This document shows positions 48,908-60,081 of a stretch of DNA of 64,000 bases, piece after piece. The notes under the pieces are model-generated. The model ran no database searches. It was not told the DNA's origin and was given only the letters and a program-made list of their open reading frames with translations. The position numbers and the translations under genes were made by a program. Numbering within the stretch: the first letter of the stretch is position 1; every line of letters begins with the position of its first letter. The stretch is from Poecilobothrus nobilitatus (Eukaryota > Arthropoda > Insecta > Diptera > Dolichopodidae): the NCBI GenBank assembly GCA_947095535.1, contig OX352772.1, forward strand, positions 47,449,445 to 47,513,444, read 5' to 3'.

Positions 48908-48936
48908 CATTTTTATTATTTTCTTTACAGGTGAGT
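48908..48936 (+). promoter_or_regulatory. Candidate recursive splice site (ratchet point 2)
   Basis: The pyrimidine-rich TTTTTATTATTTTCTTTACAG runs directly into GTGAGT (junction 48930/48931). It has the same architecture and the same GTGAGT donor as the site at 11635, 37.3 kb upstream on the same strand. Confidence 0.6.
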
Positions 48937-49089
48937 CACAAACATATGTAATAATACTGCAATTTATAAAATAACTATGAACCCATTATTCATACAATAT
49001 ACATATATAAAAAAAAGGTTTGGATGTAATCTATCGTAAGTGCAGAATTTTGAAAACATTCCTAACCGTTTAAATTAAAGTGTCAGTAT

Positions 49090-49390
49090 TTTTTAGAATA
49101 ATTAAGAATTACTGACTATAACTTTGTAATACTAACCACTTACTAGCTTTTAGTTTTTGAAACTAATCTTTTATATTTCTTGTTTAAAAAATTGCTTAAG
49201 ATTAATGTAAAGAATGATTAAGAGCTAAGTTTTTTTTTATGTACCTACATTTTATATTAACACATCATTATTATATGTTAATAATTAATTATTTAAAGAC
49301 TGGCATAAAATTTTAAAGATCAAATCATTATTTTTGTGAATGTGTTGATTACTATTTGGAACTATAATAGAAATTACAAGATAAATTAAA
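49090..49390 (+). repeat. Diverged direct repeat, left copy
   Basis: It shares AGAATTACTGA.TAT, TACTAACC, TTTTGAAACTAATC, AATGATTAAGAGCTAA and TTTGTGAATGTGTT in order with 53440-53710. The copies are about 4.3 kb apart in the same orientation. Their nature is unknown. Confidence 0.65.
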
Positions 49391-49555
49391 TTAAAACTCG
49401 TTAGCCGTAACAAATTATTTTTCATAACCATTGTAATTTAAATCAAAACTTGCTATTATTTGTTATGGACTCTATAGTTTAAAATTAATTTTCAATTTTC
49501 TTTACCTTCCTTGTAATGATTTTCTTGGAATGATGGCCTTGACTTTGTAGCAAAT

Positions 49556-49915
49556 AGTAATAATAATAATAATTGATACAAATACTTATAAAATAATAAT
49601 AGTTGTTACAGTGGAGTTATCATCAATTATTACCTTCTGCAGGAAGATGTTTCATATAACTATATGTTGTAACTGTTAACTGCTTCGTTACTAATAGCAA
49701 CAATATTAGACGGATTGATGGTTCTCTTACAGACCTATTTCCAATTCAAAGTTTCCACATCCTTGTCCTCTCCTTTCCTACAATCTAACAAATATAGTGT
49801 ATTAGCAGTTAGGAGTTTCATTCTACTATATTACAGCCAAATGATAAGGTGGATTTAGTCATTAAGAATCTGACAGTACCAAGGAGATGTTCTTGATGTT
49901 TTTAGAAGATGCCCA
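49556..49915 (-). repeat. Dispersed repeat family T, inverted copy 4
   Basis: Reverse-complemented, it follows 19668-20068 from AACATCTCCTTGGTACTGTC to the AATAATAATAATAATTGATAC end. It is the only copy in the - orientation, which shows that the family is mobile or was mobile. Confidence 0.65.
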
Positions 49916-50045
49916 ACTATCTTAAATAAAATTATGATTCTGTTTTTTAATTTTTCTTTATATTCTCGGTGTCGTTAGAAGATTCCTAACTGTCTTAAAT
50001 CAAATTATGATTCAGTTCTTTAATTTTTCTTTATATTTAAGAAGC
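49903..50045 (+). repeat. Two-copy tandem repeat, period 74 bp
   Basis: AGAAGATGCCCAACTATCTT.. at 49903 recurs as AGAAGATTCCTAACTGTCTT.. at 49977. Each is followed by AAATTATGATTC.GTT.TTTAATTTTTCTTTATATT. Confidence 0.75.
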
Positions 50046-51555
50046 TAGAAGAATTTTCATGTGATTTACATTTGACTATTGATGACACTTTTATTTACTT
50101 TAAGATGATAGAGTTTTTTTTTTTTTCTAAAGTTATCGCACTTAAATATCAGCTAATTGAATTTTGTTTAGAGTATCCAGAAAATTGCACTAAATTAGTT
50201 AATATAGGACTAGATTATCTGTCAAACTTTTACTGAACTTTAACTATTTCAGTAGATATTAGTACGTACTAGACATATTTGAAAAGTTTAAAGATAAGTT
50301 GAAAAATAAGAAAATTATAGCTGTAGATTTACAGAGTATGGTAAAAATAAAAATGATAACTATCTAATATTAGTACGATTATTTTATCAACATTCTGAAT
50401 TGAAATTTTTATTCTTAGAAATTCCGTGACAAATATTCTATATGACAGTAACAAAAAAACCGCTTTGATTTTGACAAAGAAAAAAAAAAATAAACCAAAA
50501 TAATCTGATAAAGTCATTTGTATGACAATAAACTTTTTAATATCACATTTAATTGCTTTATCTAATTAAATTCATAAAAAATAAACTGTAAGTAAAATAA
50601 AACAAAATTGCATTTCTTATTAATTTTCTGTCATCCATAGAGTTCCATGTCCAATTAGTGCAACTATGAAAAATTTCTTTAATTGCAACAACTTAAAAAA
50701 AAACAAAAAAAAATAAAAAGTCATCTTTCAACTAATTGCGAATCACGTACATTTTACGACAGGTGTATTAATCTTAACAATGTTTGAACTAGTTGTTACT
50801 TAACCGAATAAGTGTATTAAGAATTTTTTTTTTTCATTTGTTTTTTTTTTTGTAATATTGTGCGAACTTCCAATTTAATAAAAACAAAACATAACATAAC
50901 AGTTAGGAAGAAAGAAAAAAAACATAAAATTGTGAGCGGTTATCTTGAACGGAAATCTAATAATGTTGGAAATTTCTTTTTAAAATTAATATCTTTACAC
51001 CAATAAGTGTTGTCGTTGAGTTTTTTTCAAATTGTAGCGACAAAATGAATATTTCAAAATTCTTCTTTTGAATTTTTCGAGTAACATAACTACAATTAAA
51101 TTTAGTTTAAGTAGGTACGTTAATACTTCTTATTAATTACTGTTGCATGAAATTAGTTCAAAAAGCCAAAGATATGGATCAATCTATTGATGATTATTGA
51201 ATTGATTAATGTATATTATTGCAATTCCATACCTACTATTATCTACGTTCTATAGCTGCTGTTGAAAATATTCATTTTTCTAATAAATGATTTGCTATCA
51301 AAATATGTACTACATTCTTTAGCTAGAGCTCTACAAAGCTGTCCGTTTAAGAAAGTTCTAGCCCACTAAAACTGTTTTTTTCAAAAGTTGTAACTTATGT
51401 GATACAACAATAATTTTTTCTTTGTTGGGAGAAAGTGCAGATATGTGGGACCTTCATCCGAACTAAAACCGGCTCCTAGTTTTATGTAATGTCGTGAAGA
51501 CTAACCATTAATTTTTTTTCATATATTGGTTGCAAGAAAATCCCGCGTAGAGACT
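50046..51555. other. AT-rich non-coding stretch
   Basis: No supported feature. Confidence 0.5.
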
Positions 51556-52500
51556 CTCGTTTAGCGATAAATGTCAGGAACCGTGTAGGGACCTGAATTT
51601 ATTGCTACTTCTAGTGGCTCCTTTCTTTTAAGGCTTCTGCGTATTCCATCAGAATATAGGAGTTGACCGGCTTGTACATTTATATGCCCATTTAATCGAG
51701 CCTTATGCTTCATTGCATAGTTTTTTATATTTTGCATCACAGTGGGAATATTTAAGTCTCTATGTAAGTTGCTATTTCGCATATATCAGGGAGCATTAAC
51801 CATGTTTCTTAAAACTTTATTTTGGAATGTTTAAATTCAATTTTATTATATAATGTATTTTATACTGAATTGGCAACCTGGAGCTGCGACTCATAAGCCA
51901 ATAAATTCCTCTATATTTTAAATCACATTCCATTTTTTTGTTTTTTTATATGTTCATTCCACCTTAGTTTGACCCCTAATGTCATACCCAGGTATTTCGC
52001 CATTTTCTCTATATCATTTAGCTTAATAGCAACGGAATTTTGAATAACTCTATTTGTAAAATTAACGTGCACCCATTTCAACCCATTCAATTTAATTTTT
52101 CATTTTTTAGTCCAATTGTATAATTTATCGCTTGCTTTCTCCAATTTTTCTGTAGCTTCGTCAATATTTGATCCTACTACAACGTTAATACTCTGTACTC
52201 GTTAATAATTGCAGTATCGTCCGCAAAAGTAGCCACGGTAATATTTTCTAACAATGGTAAATCACTTGTATAAAGTAAATACAAGATTGGACCCATAATG
52301 CTACCTTGGGGCACACCCGCATTGATTTCTCTTACAGTGGAAACGTTCATCGTTCTGTTTAGTTCCGAATAATCTGTCACTCAGATATGATGAGAGTATA
52401 CCTACGTAGACTCTGGGCAGTATTTTAGCTAGATACAACAACCGAGTAATTTTCTTTTGGAATGTCAACTTAACGATATTAATATACCCTACGACATACA
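51556..52500 (-). pseudogene. Jockey-like LINE reverse transcriptase, 5'-truncated and degenerate
   Basis: On the - strand, 52500-52380 and 52380-52177 in two frames give the fingers/palm region. This includes [11 protein letters not shown] and the catalytic FADDTA box (about 52215), separated by a frameshift near 52375. Next, about 52130-51950 reads through the thumb with KYLGMTL and LRWNEHIKK, broken by stops. The end at 51782-51561 gives NLHRDLNIPTV and a basic C-terminus, then a stop. This order is that of jockey-clade ORF2. Endonuclease and ORF1 are missing, as for a typical 5'-truncated insertion. Several stops and at least one frameshift make it dead. Jockey-like clade is by motif resemblance only. 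Confidence 0.85.
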
Positions 52501-53439
52501 TATTTTTCTTGAATAAAAATGTAGTAAAACATAATATGTTGTAAATAAAACGATAATATTTTTCTTACCTTTATAACATAATACATATTAATTTATTCCA
52601 ATATTACTGTTTACTTTTAGCAGTTCTCGTTTACTTATTACTGTTCCTGTTCTTTATTTTGTTTTTAAAATTTTATTTTATTTTATTTCTCTATATATTT
52701 TTGTTCACATGTTTATTATTTTATATGTTTTTATTTATTTTTATATTGTTATTCTTTTTTAAGCTTATCAATTGTTTTTGTTTTATTTTGTTATAGTTAA
52801 TATTGTTTGTACTGTTGTTCTTATCTTTACTATTTAAACTTTTTTACATTTGTAAGAGCACAATGTTTCATGTTTCGGATCTTCTTGATCGCCGTATACA
52901 AAATTTAGAACCGTTACCAAGAAAAAAAAAAGAAAAAGAACAACGTTATTGTCTCTTATTATGTTTTGATCTTTTCCTTTGTTTCATATTCTTCCCTAAG
53001 TAACATTTTTTTTTATTCTATTCTTTGTTTTTGTATTTTTTTTTTTGTTTTTATTATGTTTTCTTTTTCACATTATATTTTCCCTTCATTGTGTTTTTGT
53101 TTTTTTTTTCTGTTTCAATCACGCGTTCCACTTTTTTTCTATATTACAAAATCTTTGTTGTCTTATATGTGAATACTGTATTTTTCTTCATCATGAATTT
53201 TTTTTTTCATAAAATCTTAGGCTTGTTGCGCTATAAAAAGGTTGCGTTAAGAAAAAAGAACTTCGCGTATCGATTATAATGTTAAATAAGAAGAAAAAGA
53301 ATAAAATAAAAAGAAGAGAATGAAATTGGAAAAGAAAACATAGCTGTTTGTCTGTTAAGTACAGCTTAACTTAATAAATTTGAATTTTTTGGATGGAGTT
53401 AAAAGAAATAAATTAATATCGTTAAAGACAAACTTTTTT
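52501..53439 (+). other. Strongly T-rich (pyrimidine-skewed) non-coding stretch
   Basis: From about 52600 to 53220 the + strand is dominated by T and TC runs. Apparent frames at 52803-53279 are Phe-rich readings of this skew. There is no domain and no element boundary. Confidence 0.5.
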
Positions 53440-53710
53440 TTTGAATAATAAAGAATTACTGAATATTACTAACCGACCATCTACTAACTTTGAGTTTTTG
53501 AAACTAATCGTATGTATTTCTTATTAAAAAATTATTCAAAATCGGTGTAAACAATGATTAAGAGCTAACTTTTTCTTTATGTACAGTTTCTATTAACGCA
53601 TCATATAACTATTTAAAGATCGGAATAACATTTTAAAAAACGGATCATTCTTCTTGTGAATGTGTTAATTATTAATTGTTTATAGGAATTATTGTTGCAA
53701 TAAAATCTAA
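53440..53710 (+). repeat. Diverged direct repeat, right copy
   Basis: This is the partner of 49090-49390. Shared words keep order and spacing over about 250 bp. Confidence 0.65.
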
Positions 53711-53820
53711 ACTCATTAAAAGGAAATTATAACAGAAACTAGAAGAGAAACTATATATGCGCCTGAAAGTATGCATTAACAAATCTAAATCTTAGTTTCT
53801 TAGAAAATTAAAAGAAAATA

Positions 53821-54094
53821 GGGGCTTCGGTAGCCTAGTGTGTAGGCGTGTGGCGTATTAACCGAAGGAGTGTGGGTTCGATCCCTGCACAGGTCGTAAG
53901 TGTTTTTTTCTTTACATACCCCCCTTACGACCAAATATAATGTAAATATATAGTATATAATATAAACAAAATACATAATATTAGTATATAATTTAATAAT
54001 AGTATAAAAACCTATAATGGCCTTAGTAGCCGATGGTTCAATAATATTGCATTACATTTATGTATGTTATATTAATATAAATAAATAAATAAAT
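53821..54094 (+). mobile_element. tRNA-derived SINE, family B, copy 1
   Basis: The head GGGGCTTCGGTAGCCTAGTG (A box) is followed by GTGGGTTCGATCCCTGC (B box). A GTCGTAAG..CTTACGAC hairpin (53893-53941) and an AT-rich body follow. The end is an (AAAT)n tail. A 10-bp duplication AAAGAAAATA flanks it (53811-53820 and 54095-54104). It is nearly identical to the copy at 54276, so both are young. Confidence 0.88.
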
Positions 54095-54275
54095 AAAGAA
54101 AATAGGGGACATGAGAAAATTCGTTAACCATAAGCTGAAATGTATGAGTATATAGAGTATTCATCGAGGGAGTAAGGATTTATATCCTCAAAGCTTTCTC
54201 CTACGAAGATTCTACAAAAAATATAATATATTTTACAAAAATACAAAATATCGGCGTTAGTAGTAAATAGTTCTA

Positions 54276-54552
54276 GGGGCTTCGGTAGCCTAGTGGGTAG
54301 TCGTGTGGCGTATTAACCGAAGGAGTGTGGGTTCGATTCCTGCACAGGTCGTAAGTGTTTTTTGCTTTATATATCCCCCTTACGACCAAATATAATGTAA
54401 ATATATAGTATATAATATAAACAAAATACATAATATTAGTATATAATTTAATAATAGTATAAAAACCTATAATGGCCTTTAGTAGCCGATGGTTCAATAA
54501 TATTGCATTACATTTATGTATGTTATATTAATATAAATAAATAAAATAAAAT
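54276..54552 (+). mobile_element. tRNA-derived SINE, family B, copy 2
   Basis: It has the same head, hairpin, body and AAAT/AAAAT tail as the copy at 53821, with an intact B box GGTTCGATTCC. The duplication AAATAGTTCTA flanks it (54265-54275 and 54553-54563). Separate target duplications show two independent insertions, not one segmental duplication. Confidence 0.88.
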
Positions 54553-55256
54553 AAATAGTTCTAACAACATTGCATAATCCTAAAATAAATATATTGCATA
54601 AATAAAGAATGAAGGGCGATCTTGATAATAGAGAAATTAACTACATTCAACACAAAACGAAAAAATGAAATAATTAGTTTATAATTATAATCCGCCTTAA
54701 AACTTGAAATCAATTATTTTTAATGTAAATTTCTAATGCTGAACTAATTAAAATTACAGAATAAATTTGATAATTCATTTTTTTTCAAATTTTTGAAATT
54801 TAAAATATTAAAAATCAAATTAAACAAATTTTATTATTTGATTAATTGAACTCCAAGAATACAAAATTTTAAAACATTCTTAGATATCTTAGCTTTAGCT
54901 TTAACTCCATTCTGTTTATTTTTAACTCAGTATATAAAAAATAAAGAAAAATATTTTTAACATTGCCTCTATCTAGGTTGTTTAAAAGTTTTAAAGCTAA
55001 CTAAAAAAAAAAAAAACAAAAATAAAAAATTAAAAAAGTTTTACAACACCAAATCTACTATATATAAAATTTTATTTTAAAAAAAAAAGCACAAAAAAAA
55101 GATTTAAGGCATTTTTTTTGTAATAGAAAAGATTAACTAGAAAAGTAACAGAGAACAAACATAAAATCAACATAGTCTATTTTTACATTTTCTCTTATTC
55201 TTTATATTTTTCACATTTTTTTTAATTCAAAAGTTCCATAACATCCATTTATAACC

Positions 55257-55290
55257 ACCATCATCATCATCATCATCATCATAATCATCG
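55257..55290 (+). repeat. (CAT)n microsatellite
   Basis: Eight or so CAT/ATC triplets are followed by interrupted copies (ATAATCATCGTCAT). Confidence 0.85.
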
Positions 55291-56178
55291 TCATAACATT
55301 CTAAATGTATACCTGGATTAGCGTGTATGTGTATGTGTGCATATGAATTTTTTAAAGTTCTTTTTAGATTTAGAATTTTTTTTATAGCATACAGCAGGCG
55401 AGTTTAAGTGAATGGAGAAAATTTTTAATTTTTCAGTTCTGTTTCTTCAATCAGCTGGAATGGAATGATCGATTTGAAGATTTGTTTAGCGGTGAAAATT
55501 CAACGGTAACAAAAAAAAAATAAAAAGAAAACGTTTTCTTTTTTTGTTGGTTTTTTGTTGTTCGATCGACATCGTTTCAACGGTAAACTGTTGTATTCTG
55601 TGATTATTTAAATGTTTTTTTTTTGTTTTTATGCGATTTTGAACTAAAGCTTAAATTTTTCTATGAATTTGACATTTAGTTTAAAATGTCATTAATATGA
55701 AATTATAACTAATATCATCCATCTACCGTCTTAATTTTAAATTATTTTGGTTTTTTTTTTTTTGTTGTTTCTTTGGCACCTCATGTAAATTTTAAAAAAG
55801 ATTCTTATGATAAAGTGAATTAAAGGAAATAAAAATCATAAAAATTAGAAAAAAAAAATCATATTATTATTTGAAATCGATTAATCAATCAAAAACGTAT
55901 AAAAAAAAAAAACCGAAAGCGATTTGTAATTTATAATTGGACATATGTACTTCAATAATCGATTAATCGATTTTTTTTTTTTTATATTTATGTGTTATAA
56001 AATATTGTTGTAGTAAAAGTACTATATTTTTTATTTTTTTTTTTATTTTAATTTTATGTATTAATATTTAAAAGAAAATTAAGTGACTAAGAATAAGTAA
56101 GTGTCGGTACATCAAGAAGAAAATATTTAGTATTTAATTAATAGAAAAAAAAACCAATTTATATAATATAATATTAAA

Positions 56179-56208
56179 ATGGGATATGCTAAAAAGATTT
56201 CGTTACAG
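56179..56208 (+). other. Weak candidate first coding exon ending at a splice donor
   Basis: AAA-ATG-G has a good insect start context. It opens ten codons (MGYAKKISLQ) ending exactly at CAG/GTAATT, a fair 5' splice site. About 750 bp upstream (near 55435) TTTTTCAGTTCTG matches an initiator, in a locally less AT-rich patch (55380-55600). No downstream exon can be assigned, and a ten-codon match can arise by chance. Confidence 0.2.
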
Positions 56209-57174
56209 GTAATTAATATAAGAATTTGTATATTTTAATTTTATTTTTTTTTTAATAAATAAAGATAGGTTATATTTTATATAATACAATAGTTATGTTC
56301 AATTCTTAAAATTAATATACAATCTACTTCGATTTCATTTTAAAATAAGAAAATTAAATTTAAAAAATTTATTGTCGAACAGAAAATTTAAATACCTAAC
56401 TATGTTAAATTTTATTTCAATTGTTTTCTTAATTGAACCAGAAATTAAACCATTCAATAGACTCTTAATACGTCTGATATAGATGACCCAATACCAGTTT
56501 TTACTCTTCCTTTTTTGGTCTATTGTTTGTTGAGTCTACTTACGAGTGCCTCTCATTTTATCGATAATTTATAAATAATGATACTTCCTCAATAAAAATC
56601 AAATCTTTACAAATTAAAAAATAAAATTATATATTAAAAGGGTTTCAATTACTTTCTTCTACACTGAAAAAATAAAAAAACTGATTATTCTTTAAATAAT
56701 AATATGCTCCACATGTTTAGCCATTAGTGTAGTTGTTTTGTTATTAGTATAATTATAATATAATGAAATAAAAAATAAGAATATACTTATACAGGATGAT
56801 TCTCTTTCGGTCTTGAATATTTCTAAGGTGTTTTTGGAGGGTTAAAACAAAATGATTATTATTTTGTAAGGAGGAAGGTGTCTATTTCCCTCAGATCTTG
56901 ACATAATGAGACCTAAAGTGTTTAAGTTTTAATTTAATTTTGTTATATCTCAAAAACTATTAATAAGTTTGGTGCACAGTCACAAAGCTTTGCACTTCAA
57001 CTTTTCAAATGGCTTTTCACATTTCATATACTTTTCGTTCAACAGTAATAAATATTTGAACGAAAAAAAATATTAAAAAAGAGCCAATTTAAAAAAAATT
57101 TTTTTTATTCGTTTTAAATTTTCTCACATATCATATCATATTATTATTTTGTTCCTTTGAACAACATTTAAAAT

Positions 57175-57367
57175 GGGGTCTCCGTGGTCTAGTGGGTAAA
57201 AACGTATAAACTACGTTGGAAAACAAGAAAAGAGTGTGGGTTTGAATCTCAGACACGTCGTAACAATAATTACCTTTTACGACACTTACAGACACGCCTG
57301 AAAACGAAAGGCTGTGTAATTTTCTTGTCACATTTATTTGACAGGGGAATGAACGGAAAAAATAAAA
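57175..57367 (+). mobile_element. tRNA-derived SINE, family A, copy 3
   Basis: GGGGTCTCCGTGGTCTAGTGGGTAAA (A box, split here) and GGGTTTGAATCTC (decayed B box) are followed by the family body and an A-rich tail. AACATTTAAAAT flanks it at 57163-57174 and 57368-57379. It is more diverged than copy 4. Confidence 0.85.
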
Positions 57368-57613
57368 AACATTTAAAATATATTGAGCTGTTTTTTTTTT
57401 TAAATATAGTTTACACTTAGATTTTAAACAATTTTTCATTAATTTTTCCCATAATAATCAATTTTTACAATTTAAAATAAAACTATTAAAATAAATATCC
57501 ATTGAAAATCAGTAGAAAGATAAAATTCCTAAAATATTTTCTTTATTGATTGGTATGAAAAAAAATACATTGAATAAATCATCATACTTATATAATTCTT
57601 AAGTACACAGTAT

Positions 57614-57678
57614 GTACACATTATCAGTTCAGTCGTCAGTTCAGCCGTCAGTTTTGCGACTGAACTGATAACTTGTAC
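57614..57678. repeat. Hairpin with 22-bp arms, plus a third partial copy
   Basis: GTACACATTATCAGTTCAGT.. (57614-57635) pairs with CGACTGAACTGATAACTTGT.. (57657-57678), with 15 bp perfect next to the loop. A further relative, CGACTAAACCGATAATATGT, lies near 57784. This may be a small foldback element. Confidence 0.6.
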
Positions 57679-59269
57679 CAGTAAATCAATACTTGTAAGT
57701 TGTAAGTTGTAAGTCAGTTTTAATTAAAATAGCAAACATGTTTGGTATTCATCAGTTACACAGAACACTGCATTATTAAACTGGCGACTAAACCGATAAT
57801 ATGTACCGTAACCGTACTTTAGTATCTTCTCATAATAAATTATGATTTTCATATAACTTTACTACAATTCAAAAATAGTAGTAAATGAATTTAATCATTA
57901 CAAAGTTTAAAGAATTAATAAACAACAAATTAATCTGTTGGGTTTTATAAGACAAAATCCATTTGAAAAATTTTTATTCTAATTTCAGTCTAAGCTTATA
58001 AAAATAATAAAATCTTATAATTTGAAATACCTTACGACAAAAAAAAATTTTTTTTTTTTAAATCTATAAATATTTAATAAATTTTTCATTCAAATTTAAA
58101 AATTTATTTTTCTTTTTAATGTTTATTGTAAAATTATAAGATTTTTTTTAAACTTATTTAAAATAAACACTAAAAAAAAAAAAACAGAAAAAGATTTCCT
58201 TATTTATCTGCACAAAAATTTTAATAATGAGATTAACTTTTATCATTATCATTAAAATTAAATTTTAATTGATTTAAAATACCAAATTTTATAACATTAA
58301 ATATTTAAATAATTATTTTAAAGTAAAATAAAAAAAAAAAAACTTTAAACGGCTTAATAAAACATAGAATTTGTGTCTTAATAAAGCATTAATGATTATA
58401 AATATGAGTAGGATACACTTTGTCAAAAGATTTTTGATTAAAATTAAGTACGATATATATTTATGTAAATTTCAGAATTGTATAGCGTCAAATTTTGTAG
58501 AAGTCAATCAAATTTCGTAGAAGTTGTTATCATAAAACTTGATCATCTTATACAAAATATCAAATGTCTACCTTAATTAAACACCAAGATATGAGAATAT
58601 AAATTTTGCAGTAGCATAATTATCAGCCGAGCCTATTACGTTACACCAAACAAATTTTGCAGAAATTAAGTACTGTCATAAAACTTAATTTCTTTCGAAA
58701 AAATTTTAGATACTAGATACTAGATAAACCCATCAATTTATCCCATAGTATATCTTAAAAAAAAAATAAATATTTTTGTAAATGACTTTTCATTGAAATG
58801 TTACAAAGTACAACATTTGGAATTTGTCTTTTGGCAAAGTATACTTCCAAGAAAAGTGTTTTTAATAAATGTCTATTTGTAATTTTTGTGATATGTCTTT
58901 TTCCTCTAAGTATTTTAGTTTAAAATTTTGTTGAATTTCCGGTGAGATTTTGTAAATTTTTTATTACATTAAATTGTAATTTACTAAGCTTAATTTTAAA
59001 TATTGTCAGTCCAACATATATTTAATTCATAATCAATAATATTTAATCTTTTTAATTTTTGTATGATGTTTGTAACCATCAAAAGGAAGCAAGAAGATAT
59101 GGACATGTACATATATATTCTTAACCAGTGTCACCTCCTGAGTCGATTTAACGATATCTTAACAGCTAATAAGCTATCTTGATGAAATTTATATAGTAGG
59201 TTAATAATTACGAAAGAAAAGCGGGGTTGCAACTGGAAAAAATCGGTCCATGGGTTCGGATTTCGGAAG

Positions 59270-59820
59270 CTTCCGAACTAGCCAAAGAGCAAACCAGCAT
59301 ATCTCCAAAATCAATAATATAACCTTTACTTTTGGTACAAGGATGTTCTGTCATGTTTTCTCTTCTTTAAAATCGAAAACTGATATTTAGATGATTTGAA
59401 CCATGCGTTCAGATTTTGGAAACTTCCGAACTAGCCAAAAAGCAAATGAGCATAGCCAATAAAGACAGAACTAGGAAATCAATAACCAATAAAGATAGAA
59501 CCTTTAAAATTAATATAAGGGTGTTCTGTAATGTTTCCTCTATTTCCCTGGTAGATATGAATTGGAGTTGTAGTTCGGGTAGCTGACACACGCCTCCCAA
59601 GACATAAGAAACCATATCTTCGAAATTAATAAAGATAGAAACTTGAAATTTTGTACAAGGGTGTTAAATCCCCCCTCTTTTACGTTCCTGAAATTTGCGT
59701 TGAATAAGGAAGGAAAGGAAGGCGGTTCAAGCTTCCTTCCTTCCAAAGAACAAACATATTTCCAAAACTAATAAAGATAAACCCTTGCAATTTTGTACAA
59801 GGATGCTCTATACAAAGCTA
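59270..59820 (+). repeat. Diverged tandem repeat, period about 150 bp
   Basis: Landmarks recur: CTTCCGAACTAGCCAAAGAGC (59270s) and CTTCCGAACTAGCCAAAAAGC (59420s). TACAAGGATGTTCTGT, TAAGGGTGTTCTGT, TACAAGGGTGTTAAAT and TACAAGGATGCTCTAT follow at roughly regular spacing. Three to four units are recognisable, with indels. No coding content is credible. Confidence 0.65.
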
Positions 59821-59874
59821 GTAAAAGCGTTTACATTTTTGTTTTATATTAAATACCTATTTAAAATAACTTAT

Positions 59875-60067
59875 TTCATTTTTTTTTAATGCATTTCTCT
59901 GTCACATAAATGTGGACAGGAAATTACACAGCCTTTCCTGTTCAGACGTGGCTGTAAATGTCGTAAGGGGGAATAACTCTTACGACGTGTGTGGGATTCA
60001 AACCGACTTTCTTTCGGTGTTTACAGCGTATTTTATACGCTCTTACCCACTAGGCCACCAAGGCCCC
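59875..60067 (-). mobile_element. tRNA-derived SINE, family A, copy 4
   Basis: Read on the - strand: GGGGCCTTGGTGGCCTAGTGGG head with intact A box, B box GGTTTGAATCCCAC, a GTCGTAAG/CTTACGAC hairpin (59960-59986), the family body and A tail. A perfect 14-bp duplication TTAAAATAACTTAT flanks it (59861-59874 and 60068-60081), defining the exact element ends. Confidence 0.92.
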
Positions 60068-60081
60068 TTAAAATAACTTAT

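Noticed and set aside
52803..53279. Phe-rich frames
   Set aside because: They are products of extreme T skew and contain no conserved motif.
54273..54497. 74-codon frame on the - strand
   Set aside because: It is the antisense reading of a family B SINE.
53821..60067. Possible functional tRNA genes at the A/B-box sites
   Set aside because: Acceptor and anticodon stems do not pair, and the sequences continue into repeat bodies with A or AAAT tails and target duplications, so they are SINEs.
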